Notes: a model not told the origin generated them from the sequence alone. Shown: positions 1-10,369, numbered from the stretch's first letter. The stretch is 64,000 nt of DNA from Aquabacterium sp. OR-4 (GCF_025290835.2 NZ_JAOCQD020000001.1:1922001-1986000), one strand, 5' to 3'. A program made the numbers and translations.

Positions 1-102
1 ACCGACCAGCAGCCCGCCCTGGCCCGCCAGTGGTACGAGAAGGCCGCCGCCAGCAGCACGCCGCAGGCCGCCGTGGCACGCAGCCGGCTGCAGGCGCTGT
101 GA
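1..102 (+). CDS. C-terminal end of a SEL1/TPR-type repeat protein (partial)
   Basis: The first 33 codons are an open frame that enters from outside the window and ends in TGA at 100-102. The residues include ARQWYEKAAA and end RSRLQAL, which resembles the helix pair of a SEL1-like repeat (pattern A..WY.KAA). SEL1 repeats are alpha-helical solenoids used for protein-protein contacts. Only the tail is visible, so neither the number of repeats nor the role can be given. It ends about 46 bp before the start of the next gene and may be unrelated to it. Confidence 0.6.
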   Translation, partial: TDQQPALARQWYEKAAASSTPQAAVARSRLQAL

Positions 103-148
103 TGCGCCGGGCCCCACACGCCGCGCGCCCGTGCCACCGGGAGCAGGC

Positions 149-910
149 ATGAGCCGCGCCGCGCCACCCCCAGGCGCCAATCCCGCAGCGCAAAGCGCGC
201 AGGCTCGCCCGGCAGGCACCGTGCTGTGCCTGCGCGGCGTGCACAAGACCTACCGCCTGGGCGCCCATGTGGTGCCGGCGCTGCAGGGCGTGGATCTGGA
301 CGTGGCGCCGGGCGAGATGCTGGCGCTCACCGGCCCCTCGGGCAGCGGCAAGAGCACCATCCTGAACCTGGCCGGGCTGGTGGACCGCGCCGATGCCGGC
401 ACGGTGACCCTGCATGGCCCGCAGGGTGCGGTGGACGCCGGATCGCTGGACGAGACCGCCGCCACGCTGCTGCGCCGCGACGCCATCGGCTTCGTCTTCC
501 AGAGCTTCAACCTGGTGCCGGTGATGACCGTGGCCGAGAACGTCGACTACCCGCTGTTCATCGCCGGCCTGCCGGCGCCCGAGCGCCGCCAGCGCGTGGC
601 CGAGATGCTCGAGGCCGTGGGCCTGCACGCGCATGGGCACCACCGGCCCGATGCGCTCTCGGGCGGCCAGCGCCAGCGGGTGGCGATTGCCCGTGCCCTG
701 GTCAAGCGCCCGGCGCTGGTGATTGCCGACGAGCCCACCGCCAACCTCGATTCACGCACTGCCGACCAGGTGCTCGACCTGATGCGCGAGCAGGGCCACC
801 GCCACCGGGCCGCGTTTCTGATCGCCACCCACGACGAGCGCCTGCTGGCGCGCTGCGACCGCCGCATCCGCCTGCTGGATGGCCGCATCCTGGAAGGGGA
901 AGCCGCATGA
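149..910 (+). CDS. ABC transporter ATP-binding protein (LolD/MacB-like)
   Basis: This 253-residue ATPase energises the permease encoded directly downstream. Visible motifs are Walker A GPSGSGKST (62-70), the Q-loop in FVFQSF (Q118), signature LSGGQRQRVAIARAL (from 170), Walker B LVIADEP (190-196) and the H-loop in IATHDE (H228). These are typical of the LolD/MacB/FtsE class that works with FtsX-fold permeases. I chose ATG 149, with GGAG 7 nt before it, over the in-frame GTG at 131, which has no ribosome binding site and adds only six residues. Its stop overlaps the permease start as ATGA at 907-910, which implies translational coupling. The substrate is not evident; the neighbours suggest lipoprotein, lipid or efflux traffic across the envelope. 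Confidence 0.9.
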   Translation: MSRAAPPPGANPAAQSAQARPAGTVLCLRGVHKTYRLGAHVVPALQGVDLDVAPGEMLALTGPSGSGKSTILNLAGLVDRADAGTVTLHGPQGAVDAGSLDETAATLLRRDAIGFVFQSFNLVPVMTVAENVDYPLFIAGLPAPERRQRVAEMLEAVGLHAHGHHRPDALSGGQRQRVAIARALVKRPALVIADEPTANLDSRTADQVLDLMREQGHRHRAAFLIATHDERLLARCDRRIRLLDGRILEGEAA

Positions 911-2115
911 AATGGTTGAAGTTCGCGTGGCACAACACGCTGCGCAACCCGCGGCGATCGGCCGTGACGGTCAGCATCGCGGCACTCGGCACGGCGGCCA
1001 TCTTGCTGGCCGGCGGCTTTGCGCTGTTCACCTACCGCGGCCTGGCCGAGATGTCGGCGCGCGCCACCGGCCACCTGATCGTGGCCCGCGCCGAGCAGTT
1101 CAGCCGCGATGAAGACACGCCGCTGCAGCACGGCCTGGACGGCGCCGAGGCGCTCAAGCAGCAGCTGCTGGTCGACGACGCGGTGCGCCAGGTCTTGCCG
1201 CGCGTCGAGTTCTCGGGCCTGATCAGCAATGGCGACAAGAGCACGGTGATGATGGCCACCGGCATCGACCCCGATGCCGAGTTCGCGATTAAGGGGCCGT
1301 TCCTCCAGGTCAAGGCCGGCAAGGTGCTCAGCTCCGACCAGCGCCTGCACGTGATGCTGGGCGAGGCGCTGGCACGCAGCCTCAAGGCCACGCCGGGCAG
1401 CAGCCTCACGCTGCTGGCCAGCACCACCGAGGGGGCGCTCAATGCGCTGGATGTCACCGTCACCGGCGTGGTGTCCACCGGCATCCCCGAGATGGACAAG
1501 CGCCTGGTCTACACCGATGTGGCCACCGCCCAGAAGCTGCTGGTGACCCAGCGCGTGTCGAGCCTGGGCGTGTTTCTCAACCGGATGGACGCCACCGATG
1601 CCACCCAGGCCCGGCTGCGTGCCCGGCTGCCGCAGCTGGCGGTGCAGACCTGGGTCGACCAGGCCACCTTCTACCGCAGCGTGAAAGACCTCTACAACCG
1701 CATCTTCGGTGCGCTGGGTCTGATCATCGGCGTGATCGTGGTCTTCGTGGTCACCAATGCCATGGCCATGGCGGTGATCGAGCGCACGCGCGAGATCGGC
1801 ACCCTGCGGGCGCTGGGCACCCTGCCCGGCCAGCTGGTGCGCAGCTTTGCGCTGGAAGGCCTGCTGCTGGGCGGCATGGGCGCCCTGGCCGGCGTGCTGG
1901 TCTCGCTGGGCATCACCGTGGCGCTGCTGGTGTTTCCGGTGCAGATGCCGCCACCGCCCGGCCGCAGCAGCGGCTACCCGCTGCAGATCGCCTTCGACGG
2001 CCCGCTCTACGCCCTGACGCTGGCCGCCATGCTGCTGCTGGCCACCCTGGCCTCGGCACTGGTGGCACGCCGCACCGTGGCCAGGCCCATCGTCGACGCC
2101 CTGGCACACACCTGA
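907..2115 (+). CDS. ABC transporter permease, FtsX/MacB-type
   Basis: The 402-residue membrane protein has one transmembrane segment near the N-terminus (about 20-42), a large periplasmic domain (about 50-260) and three C-terminal membrane segments (about 268-290, 311-340 and 368-390). Between the second and third segments lies ERTREIGTLRALG, the cytoplasmic coupling-helix motif of FtsX-fold permeases (LolC/E, MacB). This architecture fits transporters that act on periplasmic or membrane-bound substrates rather than small-solute importers. It overlaps the ATPase gene by 4 bp and is followed after 12 bp by a LolA-like protein gene, so all are probably one operon. The sequence does not reveal the substrate. 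Confidence 0.88.
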   Translation: MKWLKFAWHNTLRNPRRSAVTVSIAALGTAAILLAGGFALFTYRGLAEMSARATGHLIVARAEQFSRDEDTPLQHGLDGAEALKQQLLVDDAVRQVLPRVEFSGLISNGDKSTVMMATGIDPDAEFAIKGPFLQVKAGKVLSSDQRLHVMLGEALARSLKATPGSSLTLLASTTEGALNALDVTVTGVVSTGIPEMDKRLVYTDVATAQKLLVTQRVSSLGVFLNRMDATDATQARLRARLPQLAVQTWVDQATFYRSVKDLYNRIFGALGLIIGVIVVFVVTNAMAMAVIERTREIGTLRALGTLPGQLVRSFALEGLLLGGMGALAGVLVSLGITVALLVFPVQMPPPPGRSSGYPLQIAFDGPLYALTLAAMLLLATLASALVARRTVARPIVDALAHT

Positions 2116-2127
2116 TCGGGCCCCACC

Positions 2128-2889
2128 ATGAAGCAAACCCTCTCACTCAGCCTGGCCGCCCTGGCCATGGCCCCGGCCCTGGCCAGCCCCGACGTGGCCA
2201 CGCTGCTGAAGGCTGCCGACCGCTACCGCGGCGGCGGCGACGCGCTGCAGGTCGAGACCCAGGTCAACACCTTCCAGCGCGACGGCACGGCCGACAAGGA
2301 ACGGCGCTACACCGTGTTCGTGCAGCCCGGCCGCAAAAGCCTGGTGCTGATGCGCTCGCCGGCCGAGGCCGGCCAGAAGGTGCTGATGCTGGGCGACGAC
2401 TTCTGGCTGCTGCTGCCCGGCAGCCAGCGCCCGGTGCGCATCACGCCCTCGCAAAAGCTGCTGGGCGATGCCTCCACCGGCGACATCGCCACCCTGAGCT
2501 GGGCCGACGACTATGCCGGCCAGCTGGCGGCCGAAGGCCGCTGCCCGGCGCCCGACGACAAGAAGCCCTGCCTGCAGCTGGCGCTGAACGCCACGCGCAA
2601 GGGCGTGAGCTACCAGCGCATCACGCTGTGGATCGGCAAGGCGCGCCACGAGCCGGTGGCGGCCGACCTCTATGTGCAGAGCGACAAGCTGGCCAAGCAG
2701 GCGCGCTTCGTGATGGACCAGCCGGCATCCGTCACCGCGGCGCCCACGCAGGTGAGCGAGATGGTGCTGCGCGACCAGCTCAGCAACCACAAGGAGACCC
2801 GCGTGCGCTACCTCTCGCGTGCCAACCGCCAGGTGCCCGAGACCTGGCTCAACCCGATGTTCCTGGCCAAGAACCCGGCTCTCGAATGA
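2128..2889 (+). CDS. Periplasmic LolA-like outer-membrane lipoprotein-sorting protein
   Basis: The 253-residue product begins with a signal peptide (hydrophobic 5-19, likely cleavage after ALA at 17-19). The mature part has features of the LolA-like fold of uncharacterised outer membrane lipoprotein-sorting proteins: repeated beta-strand segments such as YTVFVQPGRKSLVLMRSPAE, MLGDDFWLLLPGSQRPVRI and later RVRYLSRANRQVPETWLNP. LolA-fold proteins carry acyl chains or lipids across the periplasm. Its position between an FtsX-type ABC permease and a predicted outer-membrane barrel supports a shuttle role in a trans-envelope pathway; that part is inference. It is not the housekeeping LolA, which normally sits alone or near ftsK and rarA. 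The stop overlaps the next start as ATGA at 2886-2889. Confidence 0.75.
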   Translation: MKQTLSLSLAALAMAPALASPDVATLLKAADRYRGGGDALQVETQVNTFQRDGTADKERRYTVFVQPGRKSLVLMRSPAEAGQKVLMLGDDFWLLLPGSQRPVRITPSQKLLGDASTGDIATLSWADDYAGQLAAEGRCPAPDDKKPCLQLALNATRKGVSYQRITLWIGKARHEPVAADLYVQSDKLAKQARFVMDQPASVTAAPTQVSEMVLRDQLSNHKETRVRYLSRANRQVPETWLNPMFLAKNPALE

Positions 2890-4193
2890 GCCGCCGCTCA
2901 CCGTGCCTGCTGGGCCTGGCGCTGTGCGCCGGCACGCTGCCGGCCCTGGCCAGCGAGGCGCCGGTGGCCCACCACCCCGACAGCGCCGCCGAGATCACGC
3001 TTCGCGCCGATGGCCGCACGCCCGGCGGCCACGGCCCGCTGGCCACCGCCCAGGCCCTGGCCCCCGGCACCGCCGCGCCGGTGACCGATGGCCTGGCGCT
3101 GCAGGCCGAACTGCGCCATGCGCTGCGCGGCCGCCTGGGTGGCCACGGCCTGGCCCTGCAGGCCAACGCCTTGCTGGCGCATGAGTGGCGGCGCCAGCGC
3201 AGCGCGCGCGGGCACAGCCGGGTCAACGAGCTGCAGGCCAGCCTCGACCTGGGCGCCTGGCAGCTGGCGGCCGGCAAGAAGGTGCTGGGCTGGGACGTGG
3301 GCTACGGCTTTCGCCCCAACGACGTGGTGCAGCAAGAAGAGCGCCGCACCCAGTTTGGCCAGACCCCCGAGGGCCGGCCGCTGCTGATGGCCGAGCACTT
3401 TGGCGCCGACACCGCGTGGTCCTTCGTCTGGGCCAACCCGCAGCGCTGGAACGTCGCCCCCGAGCAGCAGCGCGGTGGCCGCGAAAGTGCACTGGCCGCA
3501 CGCTGGTATGGCCGCCAGGGCAGCTGGGACCTGCACGCCCTGGCCCGCCAGGGCCGCCACACCGGCAGCAGCCTGGGCGCCGCCGCCGCCTGGGTGGCCA
3601 CCGACGCGCTGGAGCTGCACGCCTCGGCCCGCCTGCTGCAGCGCCACGACGGCTGGCGCCAGGCCGCGGCCGCGCCCGATGCGCTGCTGCGCCACAACCC
3701 CTGGCAGCGGGCCACGCTGGGCCGCGCCAGGCAGTGGCTGATCGGCGGCCAGTGGACCGGCGAGCTGCAGCAAAGCCTGATGGTCGAAGCCTGGCACGAC
3801 GGCAGCGCGCTGCCCGATGCCGCCTGGGATGCCTGGGCCAACCGCAACCAGGCCCTGGCCGCCTGGGCCACACGCCCGGGCCTGCCGGCCGAGGCGCTGG
3901 CCGGCGCCGCCGGCAACCTGGCCTGGCAGGCCTCGCCCTTTGACGCCGCCAGCCTGCGCCGCGACAACCTGTTCGTGCGCCTGGCCTGGCAGCCCGGCCC
4001 CTGGCAACTGACGCTCGACACCCTGTGGCAGCCGGCCGACCGGGGCCGCATCGTCACCGCCGGGCTGCAGTGGCAGGGCGACCGCCTGCGCCTGAACGCC
4101 AGCTGGCGCCAGTACGGCGGCCCCGGCAGCGCGCTGCTGGCCCAACTGCCGACGCGGCGCAACGCCTTGCTGGCGGCCTCGATGGCGTTCTGA
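2886..4193 (+). CDS. Predicted outer-membrane beta-barrel protein
   Basis: The 435-residue protein has a signal peptide (about 1-22, ending PALA-S). It then shows many alternating, Trp/Leu/Gln-rich strands such as WQLAAGKKVLGWDVGYG and WQLTLDTLWQPADRGRI. The chain ends in AASMAF, and a C-terminal Phe is the usual outer-membrane assembly signal. I do not recognise a named family; it resembles uncharacterised barrels that accompany MacB-like ABC exporters with a LolA-like protein. Start ATG 2886 overlaps the upstream stop by 4 bp. The four-gene layout (ATPase, permease, periplasmic carrier, barrel) suggests that it is the outer-membrane end of one export or lipid-transfer path. The barrel call is fairly firm, the function unknown. 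Confidence 0.65.
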   Translation: MSRRSPCLLGLALCAGTLPALASEAPVAHHPDSAAEITLRADGRTPGGHGPLATAQALAPGTAAPVTDGLALQAELRHALRGRLGGHGLALQANALLAHEWRRQRSARGHSRVNELQASLDLGAWQLAAGKKVLGWDVGYGFRPNDVVQQEERRTQFGQTPEGRPLLMAEHFGADTAWSFVWANPQRWNVAPEQQRGGRESALAARWYGRQGSWDLHALARQGRHTGSSLGAAAAWVATDALELHASARLLQRHDGWRQAAAAPDALLRHNPWQRATLGRARQWLIGGQWTGELQQSLMVEAWHDGSALPDAAWDAWANRNQALAAWATRPGLPAEALAGAAGNLAWQASPFDAASLRRDNLFVRLAWQPGPWQLTLDTLWQPADRGRIVTAGLQWQGDRLRLNASWRQYGGPGSALLAQLPTRRNALLAASMAF

Positions 4194-4239
4194 CGCGCGC
4201 CGCCGCACCCGACAATCCGCCACCGATGACCTGGCCCCC

Positions 4240-5391
4240 GTGACGCCACCGATGCCGACCCCCAGCACCCCGCCCAAGACGCCCCAACCCGAGCTGCCCA
4301 GCCGCAGCAGCGTCGCCGACCCGGGCCCGTGGTGGCTGCGGCTGGCCCGGCGCGGCCTGGTCAACCTGTGCCTGTGCCAGTTCGTCACCGCCATGATGTG
4401 GCTGATGCCGGGCAGCAAGGGCGAGCTCTGGCACATCGCGGTGTACGCCAACTGCATCGGCATGCTGTGCTGGCTGTTCATCGACGGCGGCCGCAAGCTG
4501 ATGATCGCGCAGTGGCCCGCCCTCGACCCGCGCGACACCGGCTGGCCCGGCAAGGCCGGCATCGTGTTCTGCGTGCTGGCCGGCACGGCAGCCGGTTATG
4601 CGCTGGGCACGCTGGCCGGCGATGCGGTCACCGGCCTGTCGCTGCACAAGTCGTTCAGAAGCCTGCAGCCGGTGCTGATGAGCCTGCTGGCCGCCGTGGG
4701 CGCCACGCTGTTTTTCTACCAGCGTGAGCGCGCGGCGCGGCAGCAGGCCGCCGCCGAGGCCGCCCAGCGCCTGGCCAGCGAAACCCAGCTCAAGCTGCTG
4801 CGCTCGCAGCTCGAGCCGCACATGCTGTTCAACACCCTGGCCAACCTGCGCGTCCTGATCGGCCTGGACGCCGAGCGCGCCCAGGCCATGCTCGACCACC
4901 TGATCGCCTACCTGCGCGCCACGCTGAACGCCTCGCGGGCCGACCGCCATGCGCTGGCGGCCGAGTTCGAGCGCGTGGACGACTACCTGGCGCTGATGGC
5001 CATCCGCATGGGCCCGCGGCTGAGCGTGCAGCTCGATCTGCCGGCCGAGCTGCGCCCGCTGCCGGTGCCACCGCTGCTGCTGCAGCCGCTGGTCGAAAAC
5101 GCCATCCAGCACGGCCTGGAGCCGCACCTGGCCGGCGGCTGCATCCGCGTCAGCGCCACGCGCATCCACACGCCGCAGGGCCCGCGCCTGTGCCTGCGGG
5201 TCAGCGACAACGGCGCCGGCCTGCCCGCCAGCGAGCAGCCCGCGGCCACCGCCGGCACCGGCTTCGGCACCGGCCAGGTGCGCGAGCGCCTGGCCAGCCT
5301 GTTTGGCGACGCGGCCCAGTTCACGCTGGGCCCGGGCGCCGATGGCGGCACCGATGCCACGGTGCTGCTGCCCTGGCCCGCGCCCGGCTGA
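4240..5391 (+). CDS. Sensor histidine kinase, LytS/YehU (His_kinase) family
   Basis: This 383-residue kinase probably phosphorylates the LytTR regulator encoded next. The N-terminal half holds about four membrane segments (roughly 40-60, 66-82, 105-127 and 143-160). A short coiled coil leads to the phosphoacceptor region LRSQLEPHMLFNTLANLR, with H194 as the likely phosphorylated His. The catalytic part has the N-box LVENAIQHG (284-292) and DNGAG (323-327). There is no separate periplasmic sensor domain, so the input is probably membrane-borne or comes from a partner. GTG 4240 gives this length; ATG 4252 in the same frame is an equal alternative. GACAAT at 4211-4216 could be its -10 box. It may report on the ABC exporter genes just upstream. 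Confidence 0.9.
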   Translation: MTPPMPTPSTPPKTPQPELPSRSSVADPGPWWLRLARRGLVNLCLCQFVTAMMWLMPGSKGELWHIAVYANCIGMLCWLFIDGGRKLMIAQWPALDPRDTGWPGKAGIVFCVLAGTAAGYALGTLAGDAVTGLSLHKSFRSLQPVLMSLLAAVGATLFFYQRERAARQQAAAEAAQRLASETQLKLLRSQLEPHMLFNTLANLRVLIGLDAERAQAMLDHLIAYLRATLNASRADRHALAAEFERVDDYLALMAIRMGPRLSVQLDLPAELRPLPVPPLLLQPLVENAIQHGLEPHLAGGCIRVSATRIHTPQGPRLCLRVSDNGAGLPASEQPAATAGTGFGTGQVRERLASLFGDAAQFTLGPGADGGTDATVLLPWPAPG

Positions 5392-5491
5392 GAGGCCCAC
5401 CCGCCAACCCGCCCAGCTGCCCATCTGCCCATCTGGCCACTGGCACGACGCCGGCCACCCTCGCCAAACTTCCGCCACGCCACGCCTTGCC

Positions 5492-6376
5492 ATGCCTGTC
5501 ACCGCCCTGATCGCCGAAGACGAACCGCTGCTGGCCGCCGGCCTGCAGGCCGAGCTGGCGCGCCTGTGGCCCGAACTGCGGCTGCTGCCCGCGGTGGGCG
5601 ACGGCGCCGCTGCGGTGCAGCAGGCCCTGAGCGAGCAGCCCCGGCTGTGCTTTCTCGACATCCGCATGCCCGGCCTCAGCGGGCTCGAGGCCGCGCAGGC
5701 GCTGGCCGAGGAATGGCCGGCCGCCGGCCCGGGCGTGGCGCCGTTTCCGCTGCTGGTGTTCGTCACCGCCTACGACCAGTACGCGCTGGCGGCCTTCGAG
5801 GCCCAGGCGGTCGATTACCTGGTCAAGCCGGTGCAGCCACAGCGCCTGGCGGCCTGCGTGCAGCGGCTGCAGCAGCGGCTGGCCGCCGAGGCGGCGCCGG
5901 GCCCAGCCACCGCCGCAGGCACGGCTGCGGGCACAGCCGCTGGAACGGCCGGCGCCGACGCCACCGCGCCGGCCGCCGCGGGGCTCGAGCAGGCCCTGCA
6001 GCAACTGCGCGCCCTGCTCGGTGCCACGGCACCGGCCGCCGGCAGCCAGCCGCGGCTGAGCGTCATCCAGGCCGGCGTCGGCAGCACCGTGCACCTGGTG
6101 CCGGTGGACGAGGTGCTGTACTTCGAGGCCGCCGACAAGTACCTGCGCGTGGTGACCGCCGAACGCGAGCACCTGATCCGCCTGTCGCTGCGCGAACTGC
6201 TGCCGCAGCTCGACGCGGCGCAGTTCTGGCAGGTGCACCGCAGCCTGGTGGTGCGCGCCACCGCCATCACCACCGCGCAGCGCGAAGACAGCGGCAAGCT
6301 GCTGCTCACGCTGCGGGGCCGGACCGAGAAGCTCAGCGCCAGCCGGCTGTACGCCCACCTGTTCAAGGGCATGTAG
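5492..6376 (+). CDS. LytTR-family response regulator
   Basis: The 294-residue regulator has an N-terminal receiver domain with acidic pocket ED (9-11), phosphoacceptor D56 in FLDIRMPG, the conserved Thr in VTAYDQ and Lys in VKPVQP (K112). A linker rich in Ala, Gly and Thr (about 133-165) follows; its core is a degenerate repeat of TAAG. The C-terminal LytTR DNA-binding domain (about 188-290) includes VDEVLYFEAADKYLRV and FWQVHRSLVVR. LytTR proteins bind direct repeats upstream of target promoters. The gene lies 100 bp after the LytS-type kinase and forms a two-component pair with it. The start is ATG 5492, where the receiver begins; longer in-frame options only add non-domain sequence overlapping the kinase gene. 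Confidence 0.92.
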   Translation: MPVTALIAEDEPLLAAGLQAELARLWPELRLLPAVGDGAAAVQQALSEQPRLCFLDIRMPGLSGLEAAQALAEEWPAAGPGVAPFPLLVFVTAYDQYALAAFEAQAVDYLVKPVQPQRLAACVQRLQQRLAAEAAPGPATAAGTAAGTAAGTAGADATAPAAAGLEQALQQLRALLGATAPAAGSQPRLSVIQAGVGSTVHLVPVDEVLYFEAADKYLRVVTAEREHLIRLSLRELLPQLDAAQFWQVHRSLVVRATAITTAQREDSGKLLLTLRGRTEKLSASRLYAHLFKGM

Positions 6377-6390
6377 GCGGCACCGGCTCC

Positions 6391-6396
6391 TAGAAT
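6391..6396 (+). promoter_or_regulatory. Putative -10 box of glnS (TAGAAT)
   Basis: TAGAAT lies 25 nt before the glnS start in the short gap after the response regulator gene. The same hexamer precedes parE and the tRNA-Leu/tig region in this window. I see no good -35 match, so this is a suggestion only. Confidence 0.4.
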
Positions 6397-6421
6397 CAGG
6401 GTTTTGCCCTGGTCCCGACCG

Positions 6422-8260
<1,839 letters not shown>

Positions 8261-8285
8261 CGCCCAGGCCGATCCGCGGCGGCTG

Positions 8286-8330
8286 CCGGCTTGCGTGCGA
8301 GGCGGGCAAGCCGGGGCCGGCTTCAGCCCC
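8286..8330. terminator. Probable bidirectional terminator between glnS and dusC
   Basis: The 74-bp gap between these convergent genes contains a perfect 9-bp inverted repeat, CCGGCTTGC (8286-8294) and GCAAGCCGG (8306-8314). A second pair, GGGGC (8313-8317) and GCCCC (8326-8330), is followed by GTTT. The U-tract is weak, so efficiency cannot be judged. Confidence 0.5.
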
Positions 8331-8334
8331 GTTT

Positions 8335-9273
8335 CTAGGCGTCAGCAGCGAACAGCAAGGCCTCGACCTCGCGCGTGTCGTTGACCGTGCGGATGCGCTC
8401 GTACAGCGCCTGCGCCTGCGGAAAGCGCCGCCGCAGCAGGTTCAGCCACTGCTTGATGCGGCCGGCGCGGTGGCGCGCATCCACATGCAGGGCCACGCGC
8501 TGCCAGTAGCGCCACAGCAGCGGCGGCACCGCCGCCCAGTCGGGCGCCTGCTCGGCGCCATGGCGGATGGCCAGCGCCAGGCCGGGGTCGGCCACCATGC
8601 CGCGGCCCAGCATCAGCGCCTGGCCGCCCGATTCGGCGCGGCAGCGCAGCGCGTCAGCCACGCTCCAGATCTCGCCATTGGCCACCACCGGCAGGCCCGG
8701 CACGGCGGCGCGGATGTGGGCGATGCGGTCCCAGTAGGCCGGCGGCTTGTAGCCCTGCAGCTTGGTGCGGCCATGCACCACCAGCTCGCTGGCACCGGCC
8801 GCGGCGATGGCGCGAGCCACATCGAGCATGGTGTCCTCGTCGCGGTTGCCCAGGCGCATCTTGGCCGACACCGGCACGCCAGCGGGCACGGCGCGGCGCA
8901 CCGTGGCCACGATCTCACCCACCAGCTCGGGCTCGTCGAGCAGCACCGCGCCGCCGCGGTGGCGGTTCACGCACTTGGCCGGGCAGCCGAAGTTCAGGTC
9001 CACGCCCTCGGCGCCCAGTTCGGCCAGGCGCGCGGCGTTGTCGGCCAGCACCGCCGGCTCGCTGCCCAGCAGCTGCGCGCGCACCGGCACACCGGCCGCC
9101 GTGCGGCTGCCGCTCAACAGCTCGGGCATCACGCGCAGGAACACGCGGTCGGGCAGCAGCCGGTCGGTGACGCGGATGAACTCGGTGACGCAGCGGTCGA
9201 TGCCACCCACTCGGGTGAGCGCATCGCGCAGGCTGTGGTCGAGCAGCCCTTCCATGGGCGCGAGAAGAATCAT
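8335..9273 (-). CDS. dusC: tRNA-dihydrouridine(16) synthase
   Basis: This 312-residue FMN- and NADPH-dependent enzyme reduces a uridine in the tRNA D-loop. It begins MILLAPMEGLLDHSLRD and carries the family active-site stretch VDLNFGCPAKCVN, with the proton-donating Cys at 97. VHGRTKLQGYKPPAYW and VVANGEIWSV are phosphate- and FMN-binding parts of the TIM barrel. The DusC assignment, rather than DusA or DusB, rests on overall pattern and length (E. coli DusC has 315 residues). The target U16 is family knowledge. It is convergent with glnS. Confidence 0.9.
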   Translation of the reverse strand: MILLAPMEGLLDHSLRDALTRVGGIDRCVTEFIRVTDRLLPDRVFLRVMPELLSGSRTAAGVPVRAQLLGSEPAVLADNAARLAELGAEGVDLNFGCPAKCVNRHRGGAVLLDEPELVGEIVATVRRAVPAGVPVSAKMRLGNRDEDTMLDVARAIAAAGASELVVHGRTKLQGYKPPAYWDRIAHIRAAVPGLPVVANGEIWSVADALRCRAESGGQALMLGRGMVADPGLALAIRHGAEQAPDWAAVPPLLWRYWQRVALHVDARHRAGRIKQWLNLLRRRFPQAQALYERIRTVNDTREVEALLFAADA

Positions 9274-9423
9274 GGGCGCGCAGTGTAGGCACTGTGCGCG
9301 CCGCGCGCCGCCACGCGCCGCCGCACGGGGCGGCGCGCGGGCGGGCCAGGTGGCCGGGCGGGCGGGTGGCGGCTCGCCGGGCGGGCCTCGGCGCCCTTGC
9401 CTGCGCCCTTGCTAACGCCCTTG

Positions 9424-10095
9424 TTAACGCCCCTGCCGGTGCCGGCGCAGCAGGCCCAGCGCCAGCAGGCCGGCCGCCAGCATGGCCGGCGCCGAGGGCT
9501 CGGGCACCGCGTTCAGCTGCAGCTCGAACTGGTAGGCATAGGGGCCGGCGCGCGCCGTCTCCTGCACCCACAGCGTGTAGCTGCCGGCGCCCAGCGGCGG
9601 GCTGAAGCCGCTGCTGCCGTTCAGCGGCACGGCCAGGTCGTCCAGGATGTCGCTGCCGCGGTCGGCCAGCCCGTAGATGCGGTAGCCCAGCAGGCCGGCG
9701 GCGCTGCCCGGGCCCAGGGTCGGGTCGATGGCGATGCCGCGGCCGGCGCCCAGCCCCAGGAACGAGCCGTTGTTGCCCACCGTGGTGGCCAGGCCCACGC
9801 GCAAGGCGCCCAGCACATGGCCCGCCGGCACGGTGAAGCTGATGTAGTCGCGGTCGACCCCGGCGGCCACCGAGTTGCCCACGCTGCCGCTGAGCAGGTT
9901 GCTGCCATCAACGCCCCAGGTGAGCGCCCAGTCGGTGGGGTTCAGCCAGTTGCCTGAAAAATCGCCCGCGGTGGCCTCGTCCAGGCTGGCCGCCTGTGCG
10001 CCGGCGCTGGCCAGCAGCAGCAGCACGGCCAGGGCCGCGGCGCGGTGTGCCCCGGGCCTGGCGCCCGCCATCGTCGATGAAGGTCTGGTGAACAT
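9424..10095 (-). CDS. PEP-CTERM sorted exported protein
   Basis: The 223-residue protein has a signal peptide (hydrophobic 19-35, cleavage near AQA). A single beta-rich domain follows, with DRDYISFTVPAGHVLGALRV and ending SYTLWVQETA..YAYQFEL. The C-terminus is VPEPSAPAM, then a hydrophobic Leu/Ala-rich stretch and RRHRQGR, the classical PEP-CTERM anchor recognised by exosortase EpsH in bacteria that make exopolysaccharide. The domain resembles the pre-peptidase-type beta-sandwich common in such proteins. Start ATG 10095 is preceded by GGGAGAC; upstream in-frame sequence has no coding character. No exosortase gene is in this window, so the sorting enzyme must lie elsewhere. Confidence 0.85.
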   Translation of the reverse strand: MFTRPSSTMAGARPGAHRAAALAVLLLLASAGAQAASLDEATAGDFSGNWLNPTDWALTWGVDGSNLLSGSVGNSVAAGVDRDYISFTVPAGHVLGALRVGLATTVGNNGSFLGLGAGRGIAIDPTLGPGSAAGLLGYRIYGLADRGSDILDDLAVPLNGSSGFSPPLGAGSYTLWVQETARAGPYAYQFELQLNAVPEPSAPAMLAAGLLALGLLRRHRQGR

Positions 10096-10369
10096 GTGGC
10101 CCGTCTCCCTTGCACCGGCTGTCTGGCTGCCGCGCCCGCGCCGGTGCCGGGCCACGCCTGCGCGCAGCACCCCGCCACCCGCAGGCGCGTTGTACAGGCC
10201 GCGTTGCCTGCACATTCACTCACAGGTGCCTCGAACTAGGGAGCCGCACAATGCCGGGCCGCACCGGCTGCCGGGCCAGCGCGGCCACCCCGCGCCACCC
10301 CGCGCCTCGCCGCCCGCACCGCCCGCCCGCACCGCCACCGAAGCCCAGCCCCCTCGCCGCCGCACCGCC

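Noticed and set aside
9294..9957. Plus-strand open frames opposite the PEP-CTERM gene
   Set aside because: Arg/Ala-rich shadow sequence with no motifs; the minus strand has a signal peptide, RBS and PEP-CTERM tail.
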